A stretch of 64,000 nt of DNA from Anaerotignum propionicum DSM 1682 (GCF_001561955.1 NZ_CP014223.1:2666001-2730000), one strand, 5' to 3'. Positions 1-9,970 are shown, numbered from the stretch's first letter. Notes: generated by a model from the sequence alone, not told the origin. Numbers and translations are program-made.

Positions 1-2
1 AA

Positions 3-452
3 AACAATAACTTAGATGAAATGCAAGAAAAAAAACTTTTGGAAATTGAACATAAAGGGTGCTGGCTGGCCTTTTGGGGTCTCCTTATAGCGATATTAGT
101 GCAAATACTTATATTCGATGAAGATGTTATTCGCTCCGTCGCCGGTGAATGGATTATTCTGTTTTGTCTTTCCCTTTATATGTCCATCGGCAGTATGAAA
201 AACGGAATTTGGGATAGACGACTGAAACCTACGGGAAAATACAATGCTGTTTTAAGTCTGGTTTCAGGCCTGGTTTGTGCCCTGATTTTTTCCATTTCCT
301 CTTATTTGAAATACAATGCTTTAATGGGCTCCATAGCAACAGGTGTTTTTATGTTCATTTTCATATTCGCTATCACCTTTTTAACTTTAAGTATATCTGT
401 AAAGATGTATCATAAAAAAATAAGTAAAATGGAAACCAATTGTGAAGATTGA
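3..452 (+). CDS. DUF6773-like integral membrane protein, probably 5' partial
   Basis: About 148 visible codons encode a small hydrophobic protein with four predicted membrane segments in two pairs, joined by a polar loop containing the motif NGIWDRRLKP. That motif and the size recall the DUF6773 family, whose function is unknown. The frame stays open to the left edge of the window, and the first ATG at position 21 has no Shine-Dalgarno sequence, so the true start may lie upstream. The gene ends before a strong bidirectional hairpin terminator near 601-645. Family assignment is by recollection of the motif and is only moderately sure. Confidence 0.6.
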   Translation, partial: NNNLDEMQEKKLLEIEHKGCWLAFWGLLIAILVQILIFDEDVIRSVAGEWIILFCLSLYMSIGSMKNGIWDRRLKPTGKYNAVLSLVSGLVCALIFSISSYLKYNALMGSIATGVFMFIFIFAITFLTLSISVKMYHKKISKMETNCED

Positions 453-600
453 TTTTGATCGAAGCTTTAAACAAAAACAGCTCTATGTGTTTTGAACAAA
501 AAAGCTTATAAACTCAAGTTTATCTACACTTGCTTTTTCCGAAACAATTAAGCACCTTTTTCAAGATTTTAGAGTTCGTGCATAATTGACTTACAGATAT

Positions 601-645
601 AAAAAAGCCCGTATACCAAGATAATTTCAAAGTATACGGGCTTTT
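601..645. terminator. Bidirectional intrinsic terminator
   Basis: Fourteen-base perfect arms at 603-616 and 632-645 are separated by a 15-base loop. The stem is flanked by A on the left and T on the right, so it can stop transcripts from the plus-strand gene ending at 452 and from the minus-strand operon ending at 741. Confidence 0.85.
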
Positions 646-740
646 ACCTTCAATTAGATTATAAGTTTGTTTAATAGAACCCTGACATTTGAAATCCAAA
701 ATTTCTCTCATTTTCACTTTACAATACAATCACTGAATTA

Positions 741-1061
741 TTATTTACAAACCACTGCTGTGCCGGAAACACTAACCATCAGCATCCCATTGTCAGCTCC
801 TAAAACTTCGTAATCAACATCTACACCCACTATGGCATTTGCCCCCATAGCATTGGCTCTTTTCATCATCTCTGCAATGGCTTGCTCCCTTGCATTGATT
901 AATTCGTCCTCATAAGTACCGGATCTACCGCCAAAAAAATTGCTTAAACCGGCAACCATATCCTTTACGAAGTTCACACCTGCAACAACCTCGCCAAAAA
1001 CAATGCCCTGATAAGATAAAATTTCTTTTCCTTCAATACTATTTGTCGTTGTAATAATCAT
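741..1061 (-). CDS. YbjQ/UPF0145 family protein
   Basis: A 106-residue protein of the YbjQ (DUF74, UPF0145) family, small soluble proteins that form ring-shaped oligomers and are described as putative heavy-metal-binding; no enzymatic role is established. Typical features visible are the N-terminal [13 protein letters not shown] strand, the central [28 protein letters not shown] helix-strand block, and the C-terminal [11 protein letters not shown] strand. The start follows a GAGAGGG ribosome site. It is the last gene of a minus-strand run with the YccF, DUF2161 and aminopeptidase genes, 26 bases after the YccF stop, and ends before the terminator at 601-645. Confidence 0.9.
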   Translation of the reverse strand: MIITTTNSIEGKEILSYQGIVFGEVVAGVNFVKDMVAGLSNFFGGRSGTYEDELINAREQAIAEMMKRANAMGANAIVGVDVDYEVLGADNGMLMVSVSGTAVVCK

Positions 1062-1087
1062 TCTATTATCCCTCTCTTTTCTCTTTT

Positions 1088-1462
1088 TTAGTAAATCACC
1101 CTGCGCATTTGTGCCCCAAAGGGCATTAAAGCAAGTCCTGCAAATTTAAAATGCTGAATGCCAAAGGGAATCCCAATTATGGTCACACAACATGCAATAC
1201 CTAATGCCAAAGAACCCATTGCTAACTCAAGACCACACAACAAAATCCAAATTACATTTAGAATAATTGAGCCTGAGTTTAAATTACCATAATGTATTTC
1301 AGTCCCAAAGGGCCAAATTACCATCTCTGCAAATTTAAAACACTGCAATCCAATGGGTATTCCTATGATTGTGATACAGCAAACAATTCCCGCTAAGAAC
1401 CAACCAATTGCAGTAAGAAGTCCGCCAAATATCAGCCAAAGAATATTCCCCAACACGCTCAT
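1088..1462 (-). CDS. YccF domain-containing membrane protein
   Basis: A 124-residue membrane protein made of two similar halves, each with a hydrophobic stretch ending in a C-C-x-T-I-I-G-I-P-x-G-x-Q motif followed by FKFAxxxxxPFG. This internal duplication is the hallmark of YccF (DUF307) proteins, inner-membrane proteins of unknown function. Its start overlaps the end of the DUF2161 gene by four bases, so the two are probably translationally coupled. Confidence 0.9.
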   Translation of the reverse strand: MSVLGNILWLIFGGLLTAIGWFLAGIVCCITIIGIPIGLQCFKFAEMVIWPFGTEIHYGNLNSGSIILNVIWILLCGLELAMGSLALGIACCVTIIGIPFGIQHFKFAGLALMPFGAQMRRVIY

Positions 1463-2175
1463 TGTTCTTTTTCCTTTCTATAAAACGCTCTATAATAGTC
1501 AACGGCTTTTTCATAATCTAGGGATGTAAGCACTTCATGACCTGCCTCTGTAAGCTCATACACACCCTTTTCAACTCTTTCAAACCATTGATAGGCATTG
1601 CTCCTAAGATTAGAGGCGTACTTATCGTCCTTCCCCAACTCTCGCAACGCTTTTAGAGAAATCTGCCCAAAAGCTTCTATCATACAGCAAAGCTCAATGG
1701 CTTTCTCCCGATAAGCAGTCATGATCTTTTTCCGGTTCATACCACCCACATTTTCAGCCACATGGCGATTTTCCAGCTCTGCCATGAACCGCTCCTGCTT
1801 CTTGCGGCTTTTCCGAATCATGCTGTCAGCTGGCTCTAAAATAACATCAACAGATTGCATTGGGCTATCTAACGCAACAGTAATCAGTCCAAGCTCCAAT
1901 CGCTTTAATAGCCTCAGCATATCCTTCCATGCTCGCTCTCTCTGTCCCTTTTGGGGTCGAGGAATGGCAACAAAAACTTCATCCGTTAGACTTTGCCGCT
2001 CCAAAGCCTGATAAACCAACTTTAAGTTAAAGCTTTTTTTCAGCTCTATAATAACGGTTTGCCCTTCCTTTATTGCGGCAATATCGCAATGCTTTACTTC
2101 TGCCTGCACCTGAAAACCTTGATTCTCCAAAAAAATCCGAATGGGCTCATATAAATCCGTTTCTTTTATATTCAT
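1459..2175 (-). CDS. DUF2161 PD-(D/E)XK-type nuclease-fold protein
   Basis: A 238-residue soluble protein. The N-terminal region shows the DUF2161 pattern with a nuclease-like core: an early glutamate in TDLYEP, an aspartate in HCDIAA, then VIIELKKS, which fits the E-D-(E/Q)xK active-site arrangement of PD-(D/E)XK phosphodiesterases. The C-terminal half is rich in charged helices and may be a winged-helix-like DNA-binding part. A ribosome site AAAGGAAG lies just before the ATG, inside the end of the aminopeptidase gene whose stop is two bases away. Substrate and biological role are unknown. Confidence 0.8.
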   Translation of the reverse strand: MNIKETDLYEPIRIFLENQGFQVQAEVKHCDIAAIKEGQTVIIELKKSFNLKLVYQALERQSLTDEVFVAIPRPQKGQRERAWKDMLRLLKRLELGLITVALDSPMQSVDVILEPADSMIRKSRKKQERFMAELENRHVAENVGGMNRKKIMTAYREKAIELCCMIEAFGQISLKALRELGKDDKYASNLRSNAYQWFERVEKGVYELTEAGHEVLTSLDYEKAVDYYRAFYRKEKEQ

Positions 2176-2177
2176 TC

Positions 2178-3434
2178 CTATCTTCCTTTAGCCATAAATG
2201 CTTCAATATCGGCAACGCTTCTTATCAGATCTTTTGTCATAACTTCACAACCACCTTCTGTTACCAAAACATCATCCTCAATACGAATACCGATTTCCCA
2301 CTCCTCAATATATAACCCAGGCTCCACAGTCAGCACCATACCCGCCTGTAAATTTCTGTCCAGATATCGTCCGATATCGTGGGTTTCCGCTCCTAAATAA
2401 TGGCTTACTCCATGATAATAATATTTTGCTACATCTTCCATGGTTTCCACTAACCCAATTTTTTTGAGTTCCACAAGATAGTGCTCTTTTAAAACCTCAT
2501 TTAACCGTGTAAAAGGCACACCAGGTCCAATGGTATCAATCACTTTTTGATGTCCTGCCAAAACAATGTTGTAAACTTCTTTTTGCCTTTCGGTAAATTT
2601 TCCGTTCACAGGGAAGGTACGGGTTATGTCTCCACTATACCAATCCATCTGAGCACCTGCATCCACCAAAATCAAGTCGCCATCTTTGGTTTTTTCATTG
2701 TTTGAAACATAATGAAGGATGGTTCCTCTTCTCCCTGCCGCCGCAATGGTCTGAAAAGCCTTATGCCGCACACCTCTTTTAGTCAGGACAAAATCATAAT
2801 ATGCCTCAATTTCATATTCCATCATCCCTTCACGAGCATGCTCCATCATTGCAAGAAAGCCCTCTTGGGTAATCGCCATTGCCTTACGCATGCGCTCCAA
2901 TTCCCATTCCTCTTTTATCAAACGTAAATCGCTAAAAATGGGATAAAGATTACCCATATCAACAGCAGGATACTGCTCTCTCATCTCCTTTGCAAAAGAA
3001 AGGGCAGCACTGGGCAAGGCATTCCAATCTCTATTTTCTAAGTCCAGATAAACCATTTTGATGTTATGCTTAAAAATGAACTCTGCAAAATCCTTTCGAA
3101 AGCTATCAATAAATTCTATATTTTGAATTTCAGATATCTCTCTTGCTTCCTCAGCTGTCATATTTGCCCCCACCCACTTTGCCATAATTCCGTTATCTCT
3201 GGGAATGTATAGGGTAGTTGTTATACCTGCGGATGTCTTTGCCAGAAAGAAAACACAGTTTTCCCGCTCTATTCCCGTAACATAATAAAAATTTCTGTCA
3301 GGGGAAAAGGGATACTGCTCATCACCTCTCTTGTAGGGTGCTTGCCCCGCAAAAACCACTGCAACACTGTTCTCTGTCAAACGTTCTATCAATTTATCTC
3401 TATTCTTCTGAAAGCCTCCCATTTGAAACACCAA
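2178..3434 (-). CDS. Xaa-Pro aminopeptidase (M24B family)
   Basis: A metallopeptidase of about 418 residues that removes the N-terminal residue before proline. It has the aminopeptidase P N-terminal domain followed by a pita-bread catalytic domain. The metal ligands are recognisable in order: VDAGA and GDITRTFPVNGKFT (two Asp), HGVSHYLG (His), VEPGLY (Glu) and RIEDDVLVT (Glu). The frame continues upstream to 3467, but the best ribosome site (AAAGGAGA) lies six bases before a TTG codon at 3434; a GTG at 3431 or the ATG at 3422 are alternatives. It heads the run leading to DUF2161, YccF and YbjQ. Confidence 0.9.
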   Translation of the reverse strand: MVFQMGGFQKNRDKLIERLTENSVAVVFAGQAPYKRGDEQYPFSPDRNFYYVTGIERENCVFFLAKTSAGITTTLYIPRDNGIMAKWVGANMTAEEAREISEIQNIEFIDSFRKDFAEFIFKHNIKMVYLDLENRDWNALPSAALSFAKEMREQYPAVDMGNLYPIFSDLRLIKEEWELERMRKAMAITQEGFLAMMEHAREGMMEYEIEAYYDFVLTKRGVRHKAFQTIAAAGRRGTILHYVSNNEKTKDGDLILVDAGAQMDWYSGDITRTFPVNGKFTERQKEVYNIVLAGHQKVIDTIGPGVPFTRLNEVLKEHYLVELKKIGLVETMEDVAKYYYHGVSHYLGAETHDIGRYLDRNLQAGMVLTVEPGLYIEEWEIGIRIEDDVLVTEGGCEVMTKDLIRSVADIEAFMAKGR

Positions 3435-3628
3435 GCCTTTCTCCTTTATTTTATCACATTTTATCAAAACAGCTTCTAAGAAAACCAGTTAAAAAACGAA
3501 AGATTTTATTAAGCTTTATTTTCCCAAGAATTCATTATCCATCAGAGAATTTTCACCACCAAGGTGAGAAACACAAAGAACTCCTTCACCTAGGTATTAA
3601 GAGGGCATCTCTCAGTTTTAAGGTAATA

Positions 3629-4795
3629 CTATTCTGCAAAATAATAACCCGCTTCCTGTAAAAAAGATATGATTTCCCCTCTATCTCCCGTTAGTTTCCC
3701 CTGCACTGCGCCATCTTTGCCACCTCCCTTACAATCAAAGGTTTTTTTCAATATCTCTACAATTTTTCTGGCATCCATTTTTCGGCTAACCAGTACAAAA
3801 GCAAATCCATCCTCAGAAGGTGTCATTACAATGGCACGTCCGTCAATTTTTTCCACTGCCAAATCCGCCAAGGCAGTCATATCTTTTCCGCTGAGTTCAT
3901 CCTCAATTATCAATATATCCTCTACATCCTGGGGCAGTTTTTCAATTCGGTGCATGAATACCTGCCATTTCCACTTTTTCAATTCTTGAATATATCCATC
4001 CTTTTCCAACAAAAGCTTTTGTACACTAAGGCTGATTTTCTCCTCTTGTACAGATAGTGCCCTGCCTACTTCTTTGGCGGCTTGATGAATTTTCTGGTAA
4101 TAAGCCAATCCTCTTTTCCCACAAAGCAGTTCCAATCGAGTACCACCTTTATAATTCTGCACACCGACGATTTTAATTATCCCAATTTCTCCTGCTAACT
4201 TCACGTGGGTTCCACAGCAGGCACAGCAGTCATATTCTCCCGCCTTGACAATACGAACTTCGCCCGTCAGCTCAATCTTACTGCGATAGTCTAATTCTTC
4301 CAATTCCTCTTTTTCAGGATAAGTAATGTCAATGGGTGTATTCTTCCAGATTGCCTGATTTGCCCTCTCTTCCAGCCAACCTAAGTCCTCCTCGGGAATT
4401 TTGGCATTAAAATCAATGGTGATTCCTTCTCGCCCCATATGAAAACCAATATTATCACAATGATATTTTTTGCAGATAATTCCCGATAGAATATGCTCTC
4501 CTGAATGGTTCTGCATCAAATCAAAACGGTGCGCCCAATCAATTTTACCCTCTACTTCAATCCCAACAGCCAAGGGGGCTTCAGCATAATGAATAATTTC
4601 TCCATTTTTCTCATGTACATCAAATACGGCAACACCGCCCAAAGTTCCTTTATCTGCGGGTTGTCCCCCTCCTTCAGGATAAAACAGCGTTTGATTTAAT
4701 ACAATATGATAGCTCTCTTTGCTTTTTTCACAAGAAAGCACAGTCCCCTTAAATTCGGTGCTATAACCATTCAGATAAAATAATTTTTCAGTCAT
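3629..4795 (-). CDS. Alanyl-tRNA editing protein, long AlaX type
   Basis: A free-standing editing enzyme that hydrolyses Ser-tRNA(Ala) and possibly Gly-tRNA(Ala), homologous to the editing domain of alanyl-tRNA synthetase. The zinc site is visible as HSGEH near residue 95 and a C-x-C-C-G-T-H motif near residue 195. The C-terminal 150 residues correspond to a DHHA1-like domain ending in a GGGKDGAVQGK glycine-rich segment, so this is the long form (388 residues). The start is placed at the ATG at 4795 because AGGAGG precedes it at good distance; an upstream GTG or ATG in frame would cover that ribosome site. Confidence 0.92.
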   Translation of the reverse strand: MTEKLFYLNGYSTEFKGTVLSCEKSKESYHIVLNQTLFYPEGGGQPADKGTLGGVAVFDVHEKNGEIIHYAEAPLAVGIEVEGKIDWAHRFDLMQNHSGEHILSGIICKKYHCDNIGFHMGREGITIDFNAKIPEEDLGWLEERANQAIWKNTPIDITYPEKEELEELDYRSKIELTGEVRIVKAGEYDCCACCGTHVKLAGEIGIIKIVGVQNYKGGTRLELLCGKRGLAYYQKIHQAAKEVGRALSVQEEKISLSVQKLLLEKDGYIQELKKWKWQVFMHRIEKLPQDVEDILIIEDELSGKDMTALADLAVEKIDGRAIVMTPSEDGFAFVLVSRKMDARKIVEILKKTFDCKGGGKDGAVQGKLTGDRGEIISFLQEAGYYFAE

Positions 4796-5014
4796 TTTTT
4801 TGCCTCCTGTCATACTTTACCACAGTATATCACGCTTTTATCCTCAAGAAAAGACCGGTCAATCCCAAGGATTATTTTCGTAATGAAGTTCACCAACCAG
4901 AGTGAAAAATGCAATCAGAACCACTAAATTAATAGTAATTTTTTCTTGCCTATCGTTTGTGAAAATCCCTTAGCTTTTTGTCGAAACATAATCCTTCCAG
5001 TTCAGTGTACAAAA

Positions 5015-5050
5015 AAAGCAGGTACTGTTCTCTGGAACAATGCCTGCTTT
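5015..5050. terminator. Intrinsic terminator after the DegV gene
   Basis: The arms AAAGCAGG (5015-5022) and CCTGCTTT (5043-5050), extended by an inner TGTTC/GAACA pairing, form a stem followed on the minus strand by a run of T. It lies 13 bases after the DegV stop. Confidence 0.85.
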
Positions 5051-5063
5051 ACATCTTGAAAGT

Positions 5064-5903
5064 TTATTTTTTTATAATAAATCCAATGGCAACTGTACCC
5101 GGCCCAGAATACGTGCCTACCACTGGTCCTATAAAGCCGTCAAGGGAATTAGATATATCATAATCCTCGGCAAAACAGTCCTTTAAAACAGTCAAATTTT
5201 CTTCTGCAGCACCATGACAAAACATAATAGGATAATTTTCATCTACACCATGGGTCATAGCAAGCTCTTTCATCATGGTAATCATTTTTTTCTTTCCCTT
5301 TGCTTTTGCTGAATTGATTACCAAACCGTTCTCAACCGTTAAGATAGGGTGCAAATTTAGCATCGTGCCCACAACTGCCGCGGCACCGGATAATCGTCCG
5401 CCTTTTCTAATATATTTCAGGGTTTCTATTGCGGCATAAATTCTGGCCCTGCAGGACAATTCACTGATTTCTTCAAACAATTCCTCTGCTGTTGCTCCCT
5501 CTTTTGCCCACTTCGCCGCTATTTCAACCAAAAGACCCAAAGAACTGCATACCTGATTGGTATCTACAATCCAAATTCTATCACTTCCAATAGTAGCCTT
5601 GGCGATATTGGCTGACTGCACAGTCCCGCTCAATTTACTGCCAATTAAAATGCAAAGGATGTCATCGCCTTTATCTAAGGCTCCTTGAAAAGCTTTTTCA
5701 AAGGAATGCGGTGTAGGCTGTGCTGTTGTGGGAATCTCAGGATTCGTACGAAGATGTTGATAAAATTCCTCTGCTGTGAGGTTTTCTCCATCAATAAATG
5801 TTTCTTCTCCAAAATGCACAGTTAAAGGCACGCATATAACACCAATTTCCTCTAATCTCTTATGAGGTAAATCACAAGTACTATCCGTAATAATCTGTAC
5901 CAT
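5064..5903 (-). CDS. DegV family fatty-acid-binding protein
   Basis: A 279-residue protein beginning VQIITDSTCDLP, the diagnostic DegV opening, with the TTAQPTPHSF, GSKLSGTVQSA and VDTNQVCSSLGLL blocks that line the lipid pocket. DegV proteins bind fatty acids; the FakB members feed them to the kinase FakA for phospholipid synthesis, but no FakA gene is in this window, so that link is only a family inference. The ATG at 5903 follows AAAGGAGGA; the longer frame starting at 5945 is unlikely. Its own terminator lies at 5015-5050. Confidence 0.93.
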   Translation of the reverse strand: MVQIITDSTCDLPHKRLEEIGVICVPLTVHFGEETFIDGENLTAEEFYQHLRTNPEIPTTAQPTPHSFEKAFQGALDKGDDILCILIGSKLSGTVQSANIAKATIGSDRIWIVDTNQVCSSLGLLVEIAAKWAKEGATAEELFEEISELSCRARIYAAIETLKYIRKGGRLSGAAAVVGTMLNLHPILTVENGLVINSAKAKGKKKMITMMKELAMTHGVDENYPIMFCHGAAEENLTVLKDCFAEDYDISNSLDGFIGPVVGTYSGPGTVAIGFIIKK

Positions 5904-6093
5904 ATTTCTCCTCCTTTTATAAAACGTATAAAACGTAAATAGCATAAATTAATATGTTTTCTTCATATTAATTATAATAGTTTTTAAAACCGCGTCAACT
6001 GTTTTTTAATAATGAATCTGGGGATATTTTGGAATAAGCAGCTACACCTGCCAAATGTAAATCCCTGTTCTGCAAAACAAAACCCATGAAAAA

Positions 6094-6121
6094 AGCCCTA
6101 AAATTTTTTCATTCTAGGGCT
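6094..6121. terminator. Intrinsic terminator
   Basis: AGCCCTA and TAGGGCT arms at 6094-6100 and 6115-6121, followed by a T run on the minus strand, 20 bases after the small membrane-protein gene ends. Confidence 0.8.
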
Positions 6122-6140
6122 GAAACAAAACAGCTTTTAT

Positions 6141-6698
6141 TTATTCAATTATTTCTTCTATCATTTCTTCTGTCTTTTCTTCTTCAGTGATTTCATCGTT
6201 CCTTCTTTTCAATAAGTAAAAACCACACAACAGCATAGCTACAGCTACAATAATCCGTCCTGTATTGCCGTTCATCCGCCATGCCAACTCCCATAAAAAC
6301 CCACCGAAGAAAGGATCTAACAGGTTCATACAAATTTGAACCAGCATACAGATACCCCAAAGAATCAAGGCTATTGCAATAATCTTTTTGTTTCTTTTCA
6401 AAAAGTCATCTGCATTTGCCATATCAAAATCTTGAAAGAGGAAATAACGGTCTTTTTCCTCTAAGAACTCCTCTTCTGGCATACTCCGCAGATTGTGGGT
6501 ATGAAAAAAGCTAAAAAACCAAACAACCGGTGCAATTGCCCAAAGAACCTCTACTCCCGTCCAACCACCAATGGCTCCCACTCCAAAAAACAGAATCATT
6601 AAGCTGATTCCCTGTTTGTAGAGACCCATATACATTTCACCTGCTCCCGGCACCAGAGAACAGCAAAAAGTAAAAAAAGGACTTTTTTTGTTTTTCAT
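6141..6698 (-). CDS. Hypothetical membrane protein with a TM2-like N-terminus
   Basis: A 185-residue protein with about five membrane segments. The N-terminal part (SPFFTFCCSLVPGAGEMYMGLYKQG, then a hydrophobic pair) resembles the TM2-domain pattern in which a proline-glycine turn is followed by a YxGxxxxG motif. After a charged central stretch (residues about 75-100) come two more hydrophobic segments and a very acidic tail rich in Glu and Ile. The start follows GGAGGT. I do not know its function; related TM2/PspC/LiaF-type proteins often act in envelope-stress sensing, but nothing in the context proves that here. Confidence 0.75.
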   Translation of the reverse strand: MKNKKSPFFTFCCSLVPGAGEMYMGLYKQGISLMILFFGVGAIGGWTGVEVLWAIAPVVWFFSFFHTHNLRSMPEEEFLEEKDRYFLFQDFDMANADDFLKRNKKIIAIALILWGICMLVQICMNLLDPFFGGFLWELAWRMNGNTGRIIVAVAMLLCGFYLLKRRNDEITEEEKTEEMIEEIIE

Positions 6699-7028
6699 TA
6701 TAAATTACCTCCAAATAATTCTTTATGATTTCTTTTATTTAATCATAGTATAACTCCTTCTTCTTTGTATTTTTTTTACACTTTATTAAGATTCTATAAA
6801 TCTTAATAAAAAACACTTACTTTTCAGTAAGTGTCACCCAAATACTATGTGGAAATCTAGCAGTTTCTCTCATAACTATTGAAACCCCCAATTGGCATGC
6901 GGGTTTCAAAGTTTTGAGAACTTTAATAAAAAGCAAGTGTACATTTTTACTTTAGCCAGCTCCTGATTTCTTCTTACATAGAGAAAGAGCATTGTTCATG
7001 ATTAGCCCATGCTTTCATACCTAACTTA
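6699..7028. other. Intergenic region with three hairpins, no gene seen
   Basis: This 330-base gap holds two adjacent stem-loops (6783-6809 and 6813-6834) and a third, GAAACCC/GGGTTTC, at 6881-6909. The right ends presumably terminate the lon-engB transcript, and the left part must carry the promoter of the membrane-protein gene. No plausible coding frame with a ribosome site was found. Confidence 0.6.
6807..6834 (-). terminator. Intrinsic terminator of the lonA-engB transcript
   Basis: ACACTTACT at 6813-6821 pairs perfectly with AGTAAGTGT at 6826-6834, and on the minus strand the stem runs directly into TTTTTT. It is the best terminator downstream of engB. Confidence 0.85.
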
Positions 7029-7637
7029 TCATTGAGAATTTTTTTCAGAATCATTCTCCAGAAATTTTTCAATCACTGCCCAAAGCTCATCGACTCCTGT
7101 TTTTTTCTCTCCTGAAAAGGGTATTAAAACATCCTCGGGGCCAAGATTCAATGCTTTGCGAATCACAGATAACTGCTTGGGAATCTGACTGCGATTCAAT
7201 TTATCGGATTTGGTCGCCGCAATAATAATGTCATAACCATAATGCTTTAACCATTCATACATCATCACATCATTTTTGCCCGGTTCATGACGCAGATCCA
7301 GTAAAAGTATAATAGCTTTGAGCTCTTCACGTTTGCCCAAATATTCTTCAATCATCTTGCCCCATTTTTCAATTTCCGTTTTAGGTGCTTTCGCATAACC
7401 ATATCCCGGTAAATCCACAATATACATTTGCCCATTCACATCATAAAAATTGATTGTTCTTGTTTTGCCTGGCTGTGAACTGGTTCTCGCCAACGCTCTG
7501 CGGCCTAGCATAGCATTAATCAAAGTAGATTTTCCTACATTTGATTTGCCGGCAAAGGCAATTTCCAATCTGCCATCCACAGGATAGTGGGAAAAATTTG
7601 TTCCGATTGCCGCCAAAGAGGTCTCTCTTACTTCCAT
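7029..7637 (-). CDS. ysxC: Ribosome-biogenesis GTPase EngB/YsxC
   Basis: A 202-residue GTPase of the YihA/YsxC/EngB family, needed for late assembly of the large ribosomal subunit. The nucleotide motifs are clear: GKSNVGKST (G1, about residue 30), a threonine in SQPGKTRTINFY (G2), DLPGYG (G3) and TKSD (G4). Length is normal for the family. Its ATG overlaps the last ten bases of lonA and uses a GGGAG ribosome site inside lonA, matching the lonA-ysxC pairing known from Bacillus subtilis and many other Firmicutes. Confidence 0.96.
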   Translation of the reverse strand: MEVRETSLAAIGTNFSHYPVDGRLEIAFAGKSNVGKSTLINAMLGRRALARTSSQPGKTRTINFYDVNGQMYIVDLPGYGYAKAPKTEIEKWGKMIEEYLGKREELKAIILLLDLRHEPGKNDVMMYEWLKHYGYDIIIAATKSDKLNRSQIPKQLSVIRKALNLGPEDVLIPFSGEKKTGVDELWAVIEKFLENDSEKNSQ

Positions 7638-9970
7638 ATCTTCACTCCCTTCACCAATGCAACCTTTAATACATCTTCCATAGTTTTTGCCAAAACGAAT
7701 TCAATGCCATCTTTGATTTCGTCATTAATTTCTGTTAAGTCTTTGTCATTTTCCCATGGAAGAATTACTGTTTTTATGCCCACCTTCTTTGCAGCAAGCA
7801 CCTTTTCTTGTAATCCACCAATGGGCAGTACTCTGCCTCGAATGGTAACCTCTCCTGTCATGGCAACATCGTGATGCACTTCTTCTTTGATTAAAGCAGA
7901 AAGAATAGCTGTAGCCATGGTAATACCCGCAGAAGGACCATCCTTTGGCGTTGCCCCTTCGGGGATATGTATATGGATATCATTCCTTTTATAAAAATCT
8001 GGTTCTAATCCAAAGATTTTGGCTTGTGAGCGGATATAGCTGATAGCGGCTTCCGCCGATTCCATCATCACCTTGCCTACGTTCCCCGTAAGCTTAAATT
8101 TCCCGTCCCCTTCCATGGCATTCACCTCAATGGAAAGAGTGGTTCCTCCCACAGATGTCCAGGCTAAGCCACGAACAATACCAACCTGAGGTTTCACGTA
8201 AATTGTATCTTTTCCATATTTTCTTTTTCCTAGAATGCTTTCCAAGGTTTTTCCAGAAACAGTTACACTTTTTACTTCGCCCGATAAAATCTTCTTTACT
8301 GTTTTTCTGCAAATCTCACCGATTACTCTCTCCAGCTGTCTCACGCCAGCCTCTCTTGTGTACCCGTCGATGATTTGTTCTAAGGCATCATCTTTAAATT
8401 TTATTTGTCCTGCGCTTAATCCGTTTCGTTTGCACTGCTTTTCAATGAAATGCTCCTTTGCAATATGCAATTTCTCCTGAGATGTATAGCTCCCCAGAGA
8501 AATGACTTCCATTCTGTCCAAAAGTGGCTTTGGTATGGTATCCAAACTATTGGCAGTACACATAAAAAGTACTTTTGAAAGATCATAGGGCAATTCAATA
8601 AAATGATCACGGAAAGTGCTGTTTTGCTCCCCATCCAAAACTTCTAGCAACGCCGCCGCAGGATCTCCGTTATGGGAAACACCCAACTTGTCAATTTCAT
8701 CCAAAAGCATTAAAGGATTTATTGTGCCGGCTTGCTTCATAGCGTTTATAATTCGGCCAGGCATTGCCCCAATATAGGTTTTTCTGTGCCCTCTTATTTC
8801 TGCCTCATCCTTTACGCCACCGAGAGACATTCTGATATATTTACGGTCTAATGCTCTGGCAACAGAGCGAGCAATGGAGGTTTTTCCAATTCCCGGAGGT
8901 CCAACCAAACAAAGAATTGTGGGTCTCTCCTCAGGAACATTTTTTCTCACTGCCAAATACTCCAAGATACGTTCCTTTACTTTTTCCAGTCCATAATGGT
9001 CTTCGTTTAAAATCTGCTCTGCCTCAGCCAAATCAAAGCTCTCTTGGGTTGTTTCTATCCAAGGCAGGCTCAATAGTGTTTCAATATAGTTTCTGGACAC
9101 ATTGGATTCCGGAGATGTAACAGGAATCCGAAGCATTCTGGTAATTTCTTTTTCAATTGCTGTTCTTACAATCTCAGGCGGATTCTTTTTCTCCAGTTGC
9201 TTGCGGTATTTCTCGGCGTCAGCACCAATTCCGTCCTTATCACCTAACTCCTCTTGAATTACCTTCATTTCTTCCCGAAGATAATATTCTCTTTGGTTTT
9301 GCTCAATGCGAGTTTTTGTTTTACTTTCAATTTCTTTCTTAATTGTTAGAATATCTTTTTCGTTCTGCATAATCTCCAATACCGCTTCCAAGCGCTCCAT
9401 GGGATTTAGCATCTCAAGAATTCTTTGCTTACGCTCATAAGATATTTCAAGCCCTGCTGCAATCAAATCTGCCAGTTTCCCTGGCTTCGAAGCAGCTTCT
9501 ACACTGCTTAAAAGATCTGTGGCGGTACTGTTGGGTACATATTTGGTGTATTCCTCATAATTTTGAATTGCCACACGCATGTAAGCCTTCAAATAGTCAT
9601 CAGGCTCTTCTGGCAAATCTTGTTCCAAAAGTGTTATTTCTGCATAATCTGAAGAAGTTTTTGTCCAAATACTCTCCAGCCTTCCTCTTTCCTTTCCCTC
9701 TACAATAACGTGAGTCATGTTACCGGGAAGCTTAAGTACTTGCTTTATTACACATAAAGTACCAATTGTATATAAATCCTCTTGCTCGGGATTGGGTGTT
9801 TGAGGGTTAATTTGTGTAGCCAAAAACACTTGACCACCATTTTTCTCCGCTTCAGCAACGGAATCTAAAGATCTCGTCCTGTTAACAGGAAAGCTGATTG
9901 CCATATGGGGGAAAACAGTCAATCCTCTTAAAGCAATTATGGGTATTTTAATCGTTTCTTTTTTCTCCAT
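7628..9970 (-). CDS. lon: ATP-dependent protease LonA
   Basis: A 780-residue soluble Lon protease that degrades damaged and short-lived regulatory proteins. Order of domains: LAN substrate-binding domain (about 1-200), helical and coiled-coil region, AAA+ module with Walker [10 protein letters not shown] near residue 355 and Walker B LLDEIDK, then the S16 peptidase domain with catalytic Ser in DGPSAG and Lys in [10 protein letters not shown]. The start follows AGAGGTG. It lies downstream of lonB with a 458-base gap, so it may have its own promoter, and is translationally coupled to engB. No clear CtsR or CIRCE heat-shock operator was recognised upstream. Confidence 0.97.
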   Translation of the reverse strand: MEKKETIKIPIIALRGLTVFPHMAISFPVNRTRSLDSVAEAEKNGGQVFLATQINPQTPNPEQEDLYTIGTLCVIKQVLKLPGNMTHVIVEGKERGRLESIWTKTSSDYAEITLLEQDLPEEPDDYLKAYMRVAIQNYEEYTKYVPNSTATDLLSSVEAASKPGKLADLIAAGLEISYERKQRILEMLNPMERLEAVLEIMQNEKDILTIKKEIESKTKTRIEQNQREYYLREEMKVIQEELGDKDGIGADAEKYRKQLEKKNPPEIVRTAIEKEITRMLRIPVTSPESNVSRNYIETLLSLPWIETTQESFDLAEAEQILNEDHYGLEKVKERILEYLAVRKNVPEERPTILCLVGPPGIGKTSIARSVARALDRKYIRMSLGGVKDEAEIRGHRKTYIGAMPGRIINAMKQAGTINPLMLLDEIDKLGVSHNGDPAAALLEVLDGEQNSTFRDHFIELPYDLSKVLFMCTANSLDTIPKPLLDRMEVISLGSYTSQEKLHIAKEHFIEKQCKRNGLSAGQIKFKDDALEQIIDGYTREAGVRQLERVIGEICRKTVKKILSGEVKSVTVSGKTLESILGKRKYGKDTIYVKPQVGIVRGLAWTSVGGTTLSIEVNAMEGDGKFKLTGNVGKVMMESAEAAISYIRSQAKIFGLEPDFYKRNDIHIHIPEGATPKDGPSAGITMATAILSALIKEEVHHDVAMTGEVTIRGRVLPIGGLQEKVLAAKKVGIKTVILPWENDKDLTEINDEIKDGIEFVLAKTMEDVLKVALVKGVKIWK

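Noticed and set aside
520-729. A 69-codon minus-strand frame downstream of ybjQ
   Set aside because: It begins at TTG with no ribosome site, spans the strong terminator at 601-645, and resembles no known family.
7587-7874. Plus-strand frames opposite engB and lonA
   Set aside because: They lie entirely within well-supported minus-strand genes and have no ribosome sites or family resemblance.
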